From Hymenopus coronatus (Eukaryota; Arthropoda; Insecta; Mantodea; Hymenopodidae), in the NCBI GenBank assembly GCA_030762935.1, contig CM060895.1, forward strand, positions 30,308,501 to 30,372,500: DNA of 64,000 bases, written 5' to 3'. Made by a program: the position numbers and the translations under genes. The notes below the pieces were generated by a model. It saw nothing but the letters and a program-made list of their open reading frames with translations. It was not told the origin of the DNA and searched no databases. This document shows, piece by piece, positions 1 through 14,000 of this stretch (position 1 is the first letter of the stretch; every line of letters begins with the position of its first letter).

Positions 1-1865
1 ATTGGCATAAATGTATAATTTCAGATGGGGCCTACTTTGAAGGCGATAAAATAAAATTGGATGAATAATTCATATTTTATGTTTTATTGGCAAATTCCCG
101 GAACTTTCTTGACACAGTAAATCAACACCAACAAATATAATGCTTATCAAACTGTGGCATGGTTTAGCTGCTCAGGAGCCTTATGTGAAGCAAGATCAGA
201 AGAAAAAAAAAATTACTGATTTTATTAAACAGTCTTTATAATATTGCATACAGTTGTAGTGTTAAGCATTATTACATGCATTTGGAGTACATCATGTTCT
301 GCTTCTGCCACTTAAAATGGTTACCATCAATTATCTGTAAAAATGCACTAACAGAAACTATTTCAGAATACAACATAAATATTTCAAATTAAGTAGAACT
401 TTAAAAAAAGACACATACACATGCTTGCCTGCACATGTGCGTGTGCACACACACTTTAATGAATATCGTAAGTCAGTTCTCCCCAGCCATTTTTTAAGGA
501 GTAACAGTTTTTGTTTAAGTTTTCCCAGAATGACATCACTGATGAATGTCAAAGACTTCTATAAAGATTGTCATCTTAAAACAAAATATCTGCCACCAAA
601 AGAGCTCCTGATGGAAATTACTCATGAACAACTTTTACATTAGATGCTCAGTAAATTACAGGTTCATGAGGTTAGAGAAATATGAGCATTCGCCTTTAAG
701 CCCCAACTTTGTGCCAAGCGTGTTGATGTATTGTACTGCAGCTCTATCTCCAGCCCTGATTTTTCACAAGGGCAAAGATAAAGATAGATCAAAATGACCA
801 CCTTTAGCAATACTAGCACTGTGAATTTCCACAGTAAAGGAAGTTATTCCGATTTGTTTCAACAGATGTACTGGCACTTTTAATTTGATTTCCTGTAATG
901 TTTTAATGCATATAGTTTACCGTTGTTGGTTAACAGTTTCACTACATGCAAAACACAATGCAAAAGAAAAGTAAGGAAAACCAGGCAAGGTTTGCAACAA
1001 TGCTAGACTAAGGGTGGAAGTGGCCTTCCAGAACCAATTACATGCTTCCTCCTCATGTGCTGGCACTGGATATTTGACTAAATTGCCAATTGTCTTGTAA
1101 GCAGAGCACATGTTGTCAATAGTTGTTTGCTTTAGCCCAAGTGAAGTTAGTTTTTTGTCTTTGAACAGTCACTTCACCACACAATAGGCCAAGACTCATA
1201 TAATGTATGCCAAGTGCACCCTGTACCTCTAATACTGCTAGTCTGCTTTAATTTCATTCTTCATAAATCAAGTGATATCATAATGCTTCCAATTAGAACA
1301 CCAAAACATTTAATAGTTGCTTGACTTGTAGAGACACTCAGCAGCAACTATTTTTCTGCAGAAAGCGTTTGTCCTTTTTTTTTAACCAACTACACCTGAG
1401 CGAAACCTTGTTGACAGAATGTGACACCTCTCCCTGCCTCTTTCTATAGTAAAGGCTCAATGAATGTAACTGTTCCCTGTACAAACATTGCAAATCTACT
1501 TATAAGTATCTGGTAATATGGCAAAAATATTAATCATTTAGTGCATAAAACATCTGATAAAATTAGCATAATGTAACTAGCACTAAAATTATTTATCAGT
1601 TAGACTGCTTCATTTCTTTGTTTGAGCAACCCGGCTTATGGACAATTCATCAAATAAGAGCATCCTTTAGCTCTAAATTCTTGTGTTATTTTTTTGAAAA
1701 ATCAGAGATTAAAATGCAAGACTATCCTAATGCAATGCCTATAACTTGAAAAAATGCCTTAGATTAAACACAAATTTCATAAATTGCTTACTGCAAACAT
1801 GAAACACACATTGACTGCTCTTCAGTAATTGATTTTATACAAATCTCAACATTCTACTTCAATTG
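1..1865. other. Non-coding stretch, no gene recognised
   Basis: AT-rich unique-looking sequence without convincing exons on either strand. The plus-strand open frame at 425-643 and the minus-strand frame at 917-1111 have no recognisable motif. It could be UTR or intron of a gene beyond the left edge. Confidence 0.4.
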
Positions 1866-2690
1866 TTTAAGGTTATTATGCAGAACTTCAGTTGCTCTAA
1901 AAATCTAATGAAATTAAGTGGCTTTGCATTTCTGATGAGGATTTCAAAGCTTTTATTTGTCGGAAAAGCTTCTTTTAGACAAATTCATGTGCATGCTGGA
2001 AAGGTTGGTATTTTGTGTATATGATGGATATTTACCAAATAATTATACATCAATATCATATGAATAATAAATGGTTTATAATGTGTAGGTGTAGGCTGAA
2101 ATATTAGATTTATAATGAAAAAAGCTTGGTTTTATTACTAGCAGAAGATGCTGTCTCTATTGCTATACAAGAACGTCATATGTTGCTCTTGGCATGATTA
2201 CAGCATTGTGAGAACCCAAAGGAATAATTCACCAGTTAGTGTGACTATAGTAGTTGGTGGAGAAGTATGAGAGTTATTTTTAATTTTTTTTTTATCTTTT
2301 TCTGTAGGCGAAACCACTGTGTCCGGTGGTTTTCAAATTTAGCACGAGGTTAGGTTCAAATCCGTTAAGGTTAGTGTGTGCACATAAATTTGTTTCTAAT
2401 TTTCTATTGTAGCAGTACTTATCAGAGAAATATGTTTCAGAACATTACAAAACCATTTATTATTTATAGAATACTCGTTTATATATAGTTATTTGGTAAA
2501 TATCCATCATATACACAAAATACCAACCATACCAGCATGCACACAAATTTGTCTATAAATAGCATGATCCGACAAATAAAATCTTTGAAATCGTCATCAG
2601 AAATACAAAGTCAATTAATCACACTTTGTTTTACTGGATTTTTATAGCGGCCAAAGTTCTGCATAATTACTTTTTTTAATTCAGGCAAAT
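1866..2690. repeat. Long fold-back (inverted-repeat) element
   Basis: Arms of about 200 bp, 1866-2088 and 2432-2690, are imperfect reverse complements. The best stretch is 1990-2045 against 2485-2545 (ggtattttgtgtatatgatg and its complement); further in, aataataaatggttt at 2064-2077 pairs with 2450-2464. The loop of about 340 bp has no coding sequence. This is the structure of a fold-back or non-autonomous DNA transposon; the family is not recognised. Confidence 0.75.
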
Positions 2691-2761
2691 GTAATTTAGA
2701 TGTTGAAGTCCACAATTTGTTCAGTATTTTACATCCCTACATTTAATTTGCACTAACTCAC

Positions 2762-2788
2762 CTTGACGTCATCTTCTATATGAGTCTT
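2762..2788 (-). other. Possible 27-nt microexon (weak)
   Basis: On the minus strand a good acceptor (ctttgttcacag) and a consensus donor (AAG|gtgagt) enclose 27 nt, open in phase 0 (KTHIEDDVK). Using the further acceptor at 2833 makes an exon with stops in all frames. No neighbouring exon was found. Confidence 0.15.
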
Positions 2789-3099
2789 CTGTGAACAAAG
2801 TGAATTTTACCAGAGATAACTTCGGCCACCCATCTGTAATACAATGAAATATACCAATGAAGAGCCATTTGACAGATTTATTCAATTTACATTAAATTAT
2901 ACATATTCTAAAGACTGTACTTAACATACAGCCAACAAAATTTACCAACTCTTGCATCTCTTTAAACAATACTAAGTTAATTGTTGATTATATCTATTTC
3001 AGAGAAATATGAGGATTTCTTTAGTTTTGCTACTTAAAGATGCACAAAGCAATGGGGTTCTGCAGCACTGCTTACTTTATTATGCTAAATACCAAGATT

Positions 3100-3240
3100 C
3101 TTTAGTATCTTCCCGCACCATTCCTCACTTTCCCTCTGTCTCTCTCTCTCCTTTTCTCACAATTACCCTCTACCTTTCTCTGTTCTCTCTCTCCCTCCAT
3201 AACCCCAATTCCCTCTACCTTTCTTTCTGTGCAACATTTT
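3100..3240. repeat. Pyrimidine-rich (CT/CCCT) tract
   Basis: Low-complexity tct/ctc sequence with short interruptions. A second, shorter CA/CT tract lies at 3776-3830. The open frame through it is a composition artefact. Confidence 0.7.
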
Positions 3241-6200
3241 AAGCTTTGAAAACTGTTCATGAAATTGCTATATTAATAAACGTTAAAACATAAATAAAGG
3301 GTTTAACACACAAACGGGTGCTTGTTCCTCATGTTTACAATGTGACTGCGAGTGTTCTATTTATAAGAAAATATAAGAATGATTGTAACAAAACATTGGA
3401 TTTTCGCCCTATCAAAATTGTGTAAATAACCAAATTTTTATTTCTCACTTAATGTTAATAAACCTTTATTGGTATGTAGCATTTTGCAAACAAATGAATA
3501 AGCTAGATATTTTCATTCTTAAATCTGCTCCCCTTAGAGCTCTACTCTACAGAAAATTAAAAATATACATTTTATTGAATTTTTCAACATATCAAACAGA
3601 CTAATTAAAATTTTAAGAGTCATTTCTGGGAAAATAGCTTTATCTTTCCAAGGTTTTGACTAAATAGGGGATGATTTTTTAACTCTCTTTCTCTTGCATC
3701 CTTAGAGAAATTAAGCACAAGATGTTGCTGTATACCCATTTAACTTTTCTGTGCACACATGCATCCACCTCCCCTCCACACACACACATATAAATGCTCG
3801 CTCTCTCTTTCTCTCTCTCCACTCCCCTTCTTCGACTGCCCGTTGATATGCAATTTCAGTGAAATCTTGTCAAAACATTAGGGTGAAATTAAGCCATGAT
3901 TAATAAGTTGTAAAAAGCAGAACTCACATCACCTAAAATAGAACAGTCCAACTGTTGCACCTGAAAAACTGCAGACCTACAACTCAATTAGAACTCAAAT
4001 GGCTATTAATCACCAATCTCATTACCTCATGATTAACATCTATTATCTCTATAGTTGTTACAATGTAAAGTAGGACTAAAATCCACAAGTTACTCAACTC
4101 CAGAGCATTTGTAGATTAACCCAGCTAGTTTACAACACAACTTCCCCTAGTTACTGAGAAATTTGTGAAGGTGGAACATAAGAAAACATATGAAAGCCTC
4201 CCACCCACATAGGTATTTTACTCAAACTTTCTTCTCCAAAGGTTTGAAAGAATTACTTCCAGTGCAAACCCATAATTATATGTTGGAGCTAAACCCAAGC
4301 ATGGGACAGCAAATGAATATCTTAAACCAAGCAACACTGTTAGGATGGATACTAGGATACTTCCAGCACTATGAAAGACTACTTACATTTAATACACTAT
4401 ACCAGTTACAAGAGCTGCAATAAAACAATGCAATGCTCTCTATTGCACTACACAGATTCTGAACTTCAAAATTATTCAAATATTCACTGGTATTGCATGG
4501 TGTTGCACACTAACATGAACAAAGTGATTAAGTTTGAAAAAATGCTGATAAACTTTGTCATTGTTATCATCTCTCTCAAGTTAGTAGAGTACCATTTAAT
4601 TAAAAATGTTATAAAATAAAATACATATAACATTATTTCTCATCATTTTAAGTGAAAAGACAGCATGTGCATTTAAACACATGAAATGGACATAAAAATG
4701 TTTCCCATTAAATAAAAGTGTTTCTTCTCTTAAATAACATAATAAGCTGCATTATTTCCAAATCAGTTGCGGACTCGTGATATACTGTAATACAAGAAGT
4801 CCAACATTTTTTCTCAACGTACGTAATTTACCATATGGATCTCAATTGAGTACTGTAAAGTAGGTTATGTCGATACTATCATACACATAAATGCGCAGCA
4901 TTTTCTTACGCCAATATTCTACATTGAACCCACGCCCCTTTCAACACATACTACGGTCGGGATAAATGTCAGTAATCAAAACAGAAAAAATTACTATCCC
5001 GGAAGCTTACTATAATTGTCAAAACATTTAAAACGAAAACATACTTTTATACCTTATAGCATTCTGTTACAATAACCGTGGAGCCATTATGAGGTTGAGA
5101 ATGACATTATCCAAATTTCCTGCTTGTAAATAATCAATATTTGAAGAATATTACCACAAAAACAAGGGTTATGGAATATCTTTTTCCGAGAGAAACGCAT
5201 CATACCGCTGTCAAATTTATACTGACAGCCATGTTGCTGATGAGTCCGAATTTATGGAATAGTGAACCTCTGATTGGCTGAAGAATGAAGCAAAGTATTC
5301 TGCAATGATAGTAGGTGCACCAATTAAATGTCTAAATGTTAGATGACTCCCCACCAACCGCTCAAAATAAATTTCACGAATTCCATTCCATAATATTTCT
5401 TTGTTTCCCGTAGAAATCAATATATATATATTTTTTTTTTTAATATTATTCTTCATATAATTCTCTCTATTGCATTAAAACACGTAAAGCAAGTATATAT
5501 TTTAATCTAAAGTGGCATTATGTTAGTTGTTGTTAAGCTGAATATAATTTATGTCATTATTTTATTAAACTAGGTTATTAAACAATCAACCGACCCCGGT
5601 TATTGCTTTTTCTGCCACCTGCTTATTATACGTTGAATTGGCATTGTATTCCATCCAAATTTCCACCGTGATATTTTTTATTTCACCGAATCGCGTTTTG
5701 ATGTTCACTGCACCTAAATAGCAAAGAGATGTTTTTAAATGTACTTATAGCTCCATACAGGTAAAATTCTGGTTTATTTGCCCACTTGAGACAGAGAGAG
5801 TTAATACCCTTGCTTACAGCCAAACTCAAGATGATTACTACAGGGTCGAAGTATTGGAACACAGTGTGCTCACATACATAAGGAAAAAAGCATGTGTATC
5901 TAACATATTATTTTCTCTTTCCTCTATCGTTTATTGTTGGCTATACAAGTTATTATTGCGTATTTTATTTTATGGGCATAAACCTTTGCAGATACAATTG
6001 TATTGTACAGATACAAAGGAATTGCGATAGTCAAGAACTGAAAGTCACATGCTTGCTTTAAAATTCTATAACGTTTCCATGCAATCATGAGAAATAACCG
6101 AAAATTCACAAGACTTAATAAAATGAGAAAGTTGAACAACTCCGAACATTAATAAGGCTATCTCGGAAACAGCTTATAAGCGTATTTGGAAACAATTGTC

Positions 6201-7928
6201 TATTTATTTATTATAGTTTTAAATATTCGTGCCACATTCCAGTTATTTTGTTTACATACAACAGCGCGTGCGCACCTTTTATAAATCATGTTTTATTTTA
6301 TTTGGGAGTCCTCAAAACACGTATTTCCGGTAACATCTTGGTGTTGAGTTTTCGGGTGGTATGCAATACTTTCTCTACATACTTGCTGCGTTGCTTATGC
6401 AGATAAATTGAAAATTCCAAAATTGGATAAAAATTATAACTGTCTTGATTGAGTGCAGTATTTCCTGTAACGGGGGAGATTTCAAAATCAGCATTATTAC
6501 ATGTTTTTCGGCAAAAATTAGTATCTCTTTAATCAAATCTGTTTGTCCTATCGATTATAAATGTGATATGTTACATCAAGCTCTTCAAAAATAAAAATTG
6601 ATTTATGACATTTATTAATACAATATATAATATTCACAAGTAAGAAATGAATGTGCATTGTAGCAGCATGGACTGCTATTGATTTATATTATTATTCCAT
6701 TGCTTAGCTTATGAAAAAAAAAAAAAAAAAAAAAAAACCTTCCTGTTAAATATTTGTGAAAAACAATTTAGAAAAAATGGGACTCTTCACCATTTTTAAA
6801 ATTGTATGTAACGCTGTTCGCAATGAGCTTAATTTCTATTTCTCGGAGAGATCGGTATTTCCTGTATATGTGAAATTTATTTCCTGGGCTTTCGTTTTGT
6901 TTATCACTAGCTAGTTTGTAACAAACCAGTTTTGTAATTGACTGTACATTCAAATTATATTCGTATCTGAGATTTCTTTTCTCCCTTAAATGAAATCATG
7001 AAATAAAATGCAAATGTCGTCAGAAAATATGATTATCTAGTAGGGCTATTAAAGTCAATTAGACAAATCAATCACGGGAAGCAGAATTTGCAGGGGACCA
7101 AATTCTGAACCTTTGAACGCTGTACGGAGAAACGATGTGTTTCATAAATACGTTTGTGCTAATTTATTATTGTCTGTTTCTAAGAACTATCTATTTATTC
7201 CTGAGGTAGGAATAATACCTATCTTTTGCTAATCTCCTGATGTCACATCCATTAAAATCATAGAGGCATAACTTAAAAGTTATTGTGTATATCTGCTTAA
7301 AATGAGACAACACATTCTTCATTACAGAACCAAGCCTAACTTTTAAATAACTTAAAAAAATAGGAGTTATAAAATCCATTATATCTCATACACTTCCGCA
7401 GCTTTTTGGTTCGGCTGGTCTCATTTTCGTATGAAAATCAAGCTCAGGAATACTTTGATGGAGTTTTGGAGACTATGATTTGAATGGATGCGATATCGAA
7501 GAAAACTGTTTAAATCGCCAGTGGATTAGTAAAATATTGGCACAGTTTACAGAATAGACGCACAAATTGAAGCCTGGTGACTTTATTATGTTATATGTAC
7601 TATGTTTGACAATTCCTCTTTTATATTAATGTAAACTCCTAACAGTTGAATAACTTAAAAGTATATTTAATATTAATTTTCATGTTCTACTTGAGAATTC
7701 TCCCGCTCCTACTCTTCCTGATCAACCCAATCACCGAAAATGGCGTCCAGTGAATTTACCTCCCTCTAATGTCCGGCGTAATTTTAGATCCCAAAGTTGG
7801 TGGTAGTTTTTAGTTACAATATGGCTACATGTAATCAAACAAACGAAGTACACCGTGCAAGGTGAATGAAAGCATGCGTTCAAATCATTCAGATTCACTT
7901 TGACAACTACATTTGTGTTTGGTTGAAC

Positions 7929-8050
7929 ATGGATGAAATTGGAGGCATGTTTGGAATGGAAATGAATGAGAAGCCGAAAGTATTTCGACCTCGTAAACCC
8001 AGAAACAGGCAGACTAAAATTCGGCTCGTGTTTGATGAACAAGCAAGGAA
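7929..8050 (+). CDS. NOL12: NOL12 coding exon 1
   Basis: This exon begins at the Met of MDEIGGMFGMEMNEK and ends after two bases of a Lys codon at the donor AA|gtaagg. The segment TKIRLVFDEQAR matches the start of the Nop25 domain. An upstream in-frame ATG at 7866 is possible but weaker. Confidence 0.85.
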
Positions 8051-11000
8051 GTAAGGCAATCTATGAAGTATCTCACTAACGTTATACAAAGAGTTTCCTT
8101 AGTAGGAATGTCACACTTAACGCTTACATATGATGACCACATATACTTCAGACTTTTTCTCCAAGATGTGCATTGTTTTTTAAAAAACAGAATTAATTTT
8201 CATAAACTCTACCATTTTTTTTCACCCCAATTGGTAAACACACTAAACTTAACATAGACGAAATCTCGAAACCGCAGACCCTGTCGTAACACTTAGAAAA
8301 CACAAGCAGCATTCAACTTAAGCTTGCCTTAATATTTCGGAGGATACAACGCAGCAGCTGCTGTAAAAAATTCACAGATGGAATAAGCCTATGAAGTTAT
8401 TAAATAAAATAATAGAAAAAATGGAAATAAAAATTAAAGTGGATCCTTTATGATTATTATTTTTTTTTTTTTTTTCCAATTAAAAGTTTAACACTTGAAC
8501 ATATAATCTGTCAAGTATCTGTTTATATATTTGCGTAGAGTAAATACTCAACAATTTGAGAAAAATCCAATACCCAAAAATAACTTGTCTCATTCATTTT
8601 CAGATGTGCACAGCATTGTGGCACTTAACTGGTTTCTTTTTCAATTCACAGCTGTTGACCAACTCAAAATATTGTATGAGCATATCATGTGATCATATCC
8701 TGGTATATCATTCCCACTACATGGCTCATGCTATTGGGCAGAGTAATTAAACACAAGATCACACCTTATGGATCACTGAAAGCCATAGGTTTACCTTGTA
8801 AGACACAAAAATGTTCTAAGTCTGCAAAATTAGTAAAAATTTTATAAACATTAATTACTCAATTTCCGAAACATGCTCCAAACAGAACTATGTCTCAAAT
8901 TAATAGTAACTACACCTATCGTTGGAAACAATCTTAAACCTGTTTTGTAATTAAAGTAAACTTTTACTGGATAATTTTTTTCTCTTCGCAAAAGCCATTT
9001 TTTTTAGATAAAAGTTGGAAAGATAAAGAGTTGGACAAAAAAAAGTTCAATACCATAGCCAAGATTTGAACTAGGATCTCCATCTAGTTGCTGTACCACT
9101 GAGTTATCACACCAACATGTCAGTAAGGCATTAAATTTTCCAACTAATTTGTATTTTTCTCAGTAAACACTGGTTAGGGCAACCAAACAGAGTCTGGAAG
9201 ATGTGTGGTTCAAATCCTGATATTGAATGTATCTGTTGTACTCTACCTTTCATATGTGTAAAGTTTGGTAGAAAAAGCTTTTTCGCCTTCTCTACTTAGG
9301 ACATAGGAAAAATGGTAATTCTGTGCAACGGCTCTAAATATTATTCTGTCTGTTAGGCAGAGTACCAACCTTGAAATACTGTATCTGTTGGGTGCTGGCC
9401 ACTACCAACATTATTTTTAACACATTGCTACATATGAATGTACGTTATGGTGTCTGTAGTGGGAAAGGAAAGTGAAATGTGTGGATTGTGATAAAAACAC
9501 AGAAAGTAATTTAAAATCAAGCATACATAAACTGCGCAAGGAGTAACCCCGAACTGTAATTTGGCAGGAAATATAGAAACTTAGATTTCTATCGCTTTAA
9601 TGAACTGTATTTTGCATGGAGTTTCCTGGTTTGATTCCTGATTGTAGTGGGTAGTTTTTCTTTAACCACAATTGCTCCATTTCCCCGTGGTCTGGAAGAA
9701 TGCATGTGAGTGAATGTCTGAATTTTATTAAAACTATCTCTTCAGATTAACCATAGCCACATGAGTGTGAAAGTGCATGCATTTGAGAATGGAAGACGTT
9801 AAAAACCAACAGACATTAATATACATATATATATATATATATATGCTCACTTTTATGTTGTTATTATTATTACTACTGCTATTACTATTATTTATTATTA
9901 GTTATGATTATCACCATTATTGTTGTGGTTATCATTATTACTGTTATGATTATTACCATCATTATTAGTTTAGAATACCTTTCAAAATAAATGGTTAATT
10001 TGGAGTGACAGTTTTAATAACATTCTATATGGCAGTTTTTAATAAAACTGTTGTAAGACTACTTGCGGATACTCAGTGCTAAGTTTCCATGGTTTGATCA
10101 AGGAAAATAATATCTAGAAACAGGATGATGTAAAATCATCATACTTGTTGAAATGGCAATATTTCATCACTCACTTTTGTTGTGGGTACAGGTTTACAGG
10201 AAGTGAACCAGGTTTAGGGTTGTAAGCCTATTCTGTCTGAATTCCAAACCTCTCTCTCAACGCATATGTATGCCAAATTTGTTCTAACATAGAGTTCAAT
10301 TCAGACATATGTCAGCTTAATATTTTTATCACGTTATTTTATGTATTTGATTTACTTTTTTTTTTTCCAGAGAGTTTCTAACAGGATTTCATAAACGAAA
10401 ACAGCAAAGGCGCAAAAAAGCTCAAGAACAATTAGCACAACAGTTAAAAGAAGAACGCAAAAGGTTAAAACAAGAGGTGAGGAAATTTGAGCTCATGAAT
10501 ATAATGACTTCAGGATTATTTGTTTATTAAATTTACTTTTATAAAACTGAGTTTTTTTCTTGGTTTCCAGTAAAGGCAACATCTTAATATCACTTGCATG
10601 TTATTTGAGGGGTGGCAGGTTCAATTTCTGGCTGATGGAGGGAAGGGTTTTTCTCTAGTCCAGATTATTCCCTATCTTCCCCAGAATGTGGAAGTAAGAC
10701 AGGGAGTGTATGGGTGTGTTTTTTTCCAATGAATAAAATTAAAGACAACAGAAACAGTACACAAGTTAACACCATTGCAGGTAGGCAATATGTTCTCCAG
10801 AGAAATGTAATAGCACCAAAGTTAAGGTGAGGTGGGTATAAATAGGGCAAAAAAAAATTTTACTATTTAGTATCAAACCTCTTATGCAGAAGCATGCTTT
10901 GCAGCTATTCTAGGAAAAGCCTTATGGGATAATAAGACCAAATGTAAAAATTACCTGCCCATTTCTGCAGCAAGTCCTTAGAACTAAGATAGGATCCAAC

Positions 11001-14000
11001 AATGACTGCAGCACAATTAATGCATTTTGGCGCCTTGGTTAAATAGAGCTGTACTACTCCACATTTCACTCCTTCCCTCACTTCCAGCATAACGTTTAAG
11101 CAGGCATTAAGGGCCATCTAATTACTTAAATATATGCACCTGATCACAGTTAAAACTGGCAGTTAACTTTATGTGAACCTTTTAAAAAAGTTGCTTTGGT
11201 AACAGAAATTTCAAGATAGTGTTTCAACACAAAAGTTTGCTATTTACCTTGGAAGTTGTGGCTTCCTCACATCTCATGTTAATGTAGTTTTATAGTTTGA
11301 TTCATTTATTTATCTGTTTACTTATGGACAGATAACTACTGATTATGCCAAGCTTTTATTAGCTCACATTGGTACCAGCCTGACACTCTAGTAACACTGA
11401 GTATAGTTATGATAGTGACCAATGTTCAGATAATTACAGGGTAACCCATAAATCAGCACTTTAATTGTAGTTATCTTCACCTACAAGAAATACTAATTTG
11501 TGCTTTTCTACGCAAAATTTATGTCTTTAAAACATTGAAACTATGAGCTATTTTTGCTTTCTCTATGTAATACATAGAACATAGAGAAGGTATTGCATTC
11601 CACCCAATTCCATACTGAGATTTCACAGGAATTACGCATTTTAAAGTCCTCTGTATTCATAAAAGGAGACATTTAAAAAAAAAAATCCATGTGTGTGGTT
11701 TGTCTTTGAGCAACATAACTCAAAAATGAAAAGTTGGTTAAATACCAAACTTGATAATTAAGTTAAACATCCTTTAAGGATGCAACATGAGCATATTCAA
11801 GAAAATTCACCCTCTATAACCCAGATTACCCTTTATATGGAAAAATTGTCCAAAGTTTTGTTTTTCTCAAAAATGGCTGAAAATCTATATCTTGAAATTT
11901 CAGTGAATAGTCTCTGGAGACGTCTCCTCCATTCTAGAAGTTTTTGCATAATAGTTAGATAGTCAAAAACTTATTACACAAAAAACAAAGGAACTAAATA
12001 ATAAGACCATTTCTGCTAATATTTATCTTGATTGGCATAAAGTAGGTAGAAGAATAAGCTTTTGTAGCAACAGTTTGTTGCAGAATAGTAGAGAAAGTCA
12101 TGTGAATAGAACAGAATTTTTTTTTATAAATGTTTTGTGGAAAGTACAGTGAAGTTGCATATGCAGAAACTAGCTTCACTCAAGCTGGAGTATTTATCAT
12201 CCTTTTTATATATTTTTTTTTTAAAGTTTAAGTACATTGCTGTAATTGGATTTATGTAAATTTATTTAGTTTATTTATTTATTTTAGTTTAATATAAAAA
12301 TGTACAGCATATTAGAAGTCACTTCATTGAGAAACTCTGTGCTGAAAAAATATTATTTGAAATAATGTTACTTTTCTAATAATAATCCATTTAACTATTA
12401 AATAATTATTAAGATTTTCAAGAGGAGTCATTCATACTAAATTTATGACATTCTATGTTACCATGGTCCAATTTTTCATAACAGAACTTTTGTTGTGCAT
12501 ATGTCAGAAATTTTTGGGTTAACCGTGTCCTCTGAGGAATTGATAAAAAATTAAGGAAAACAAAATGATTAAGAGTGTGAAGACGACTATTTATTCATAA
12601 ACAGATCCATATGAAACTATATAATGCTTTCCCTTCCTAATTGACAGCTCTTGGTACCACTTTGAAATAAATTGAGTTGGTTATATATGCTCTTTAATTG
12701 CTGTGGTTCTCAATACCTCATTTTATATGGGCATAAAAGATTGTTTTATTTTGCTCAGAGGCCTTTATATCAGGCTTGAGGTTCTTTTACATGCTGTAAA
12801 TCTATAATAAGGGACTACTGGCTTTACTTCCCCTTCTGAAGAAAGTCATGCTAAAGACTTTTACACCCAAAATATGCATTGCCCTCCGCAGGGTTTGAAC
12901 CTGTGACTTTGTAAATCAGAGGCTAGCATGTTACTCCTAGACTATGGAGGACAACAATCTTTGCTGGAAAGTTGCATCAATCATTAAGAGGACAGTATGA
13001 ATTAACTCTTGCTTTAATGATGTTTGTGGTGTGTAATGAAACACAGTAACAAATGCAAGTCAGATGAGCTATGACCACAAAGCCCAGTATATCTTTTTAT
13101 CATACCAATTCCTTTACCAACGTATTACTCGAGTACTCTTACTATTTTAGCATTATTAGTATTTATTATTTTTGGGAATAATTAAAAAAAATACTTTGTT
13201 TAACTAACAGAAAGCAAGCTAAAATTAAAATGTTAATTGGGACAGGAAGTATTATCTCTCTGCAGAAAGTTTAGTAGCAAAATAATTTATGTACTTTGAC
13301 ATTAAATTGTTACAATAAGTTCTGTTAGCATATCAGCTCTACAAATAATGCATCAGTGTTGACTGTAAAAGTATTGAACTTATTTTGCAACCGTGTATTT
13401 TTGGCCTGAATAAATGAAAATATATGCAATACTACAAACCATTGGTTTTGTCTACAGGCAAGGGAATCCTATAAGAAACTTGTGGTATCACACAGGCCAA
13501 TTCCTGAATTGGAAGAGCTGTTCTCAAAGAAGTATGAGCTAGAAAATCATTCAGTTAGCATTACAGAAATATCTGCACAAGATTTGGCTGAAAAGAATAA
13601 CTGGATTGGAAAAAATCAGGTAAAATTACTGTAGATATGTTTTCTGGAGCTTTTACAGTAAAACTGTCTGTGTGTATGAGAGTTTTTCTTCATAGTATCA
13701 GAACAAAACTGTATTGTTCAGAAAGTCAACAAATCCATGTAGTACTAGTGAGTTGACTTTTAAGGCACTTTGGAAGAGTTTTGAAATTTGGCATATTTAT
13801 CAGTTTGTCGACTGGTTCTTTAAGAGGAAGTTTCTCTTATAGTTGTGTTTGTGTTGATTGGTTTTATGAAACATAATTCCAAGTGTTATCTGTAGGTATT
13901 CTGACACCTAGTGGATTTGATTTAATTTATATTTTCTACTTAATTGTGAACTCTGTTGTCATTAGTTGGATGTATCAGTGAAGATGAGTGGTTTGTACAT

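Larger units (their letters stand above)
2700..7865. other. Non-coding stretch upstream of NOL12
   Basis: Apart from the pyrimidine tracts and a poly(A) run of about 25 at 6713-6737, I see no gene or recognisable repeat. The part 4880-5300 has more CpG and an inverted CCAAT box (gattggctg near 5271), so it may hold a promoter, but no exon could be assigned. Confidence 0.4.

Noticed and set aside
425..643. 72-codon frame as a small secreted or nuclear protein
   Set aside because: No motif, no splice partners and typical length for chance frames in this DNA.
5233..5260. CTGATGAGTCCGAA, like the start of a hammerhead ribozyme
   Set aside because: There is no room for stem II between the two boxes and no GAAA; no flanking stems pair convincingly.
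9777..9968. Leu/Ile/Tyr-rich membrane protein
   Set aside because: The frame is entirely TA and TTA microsatellite.
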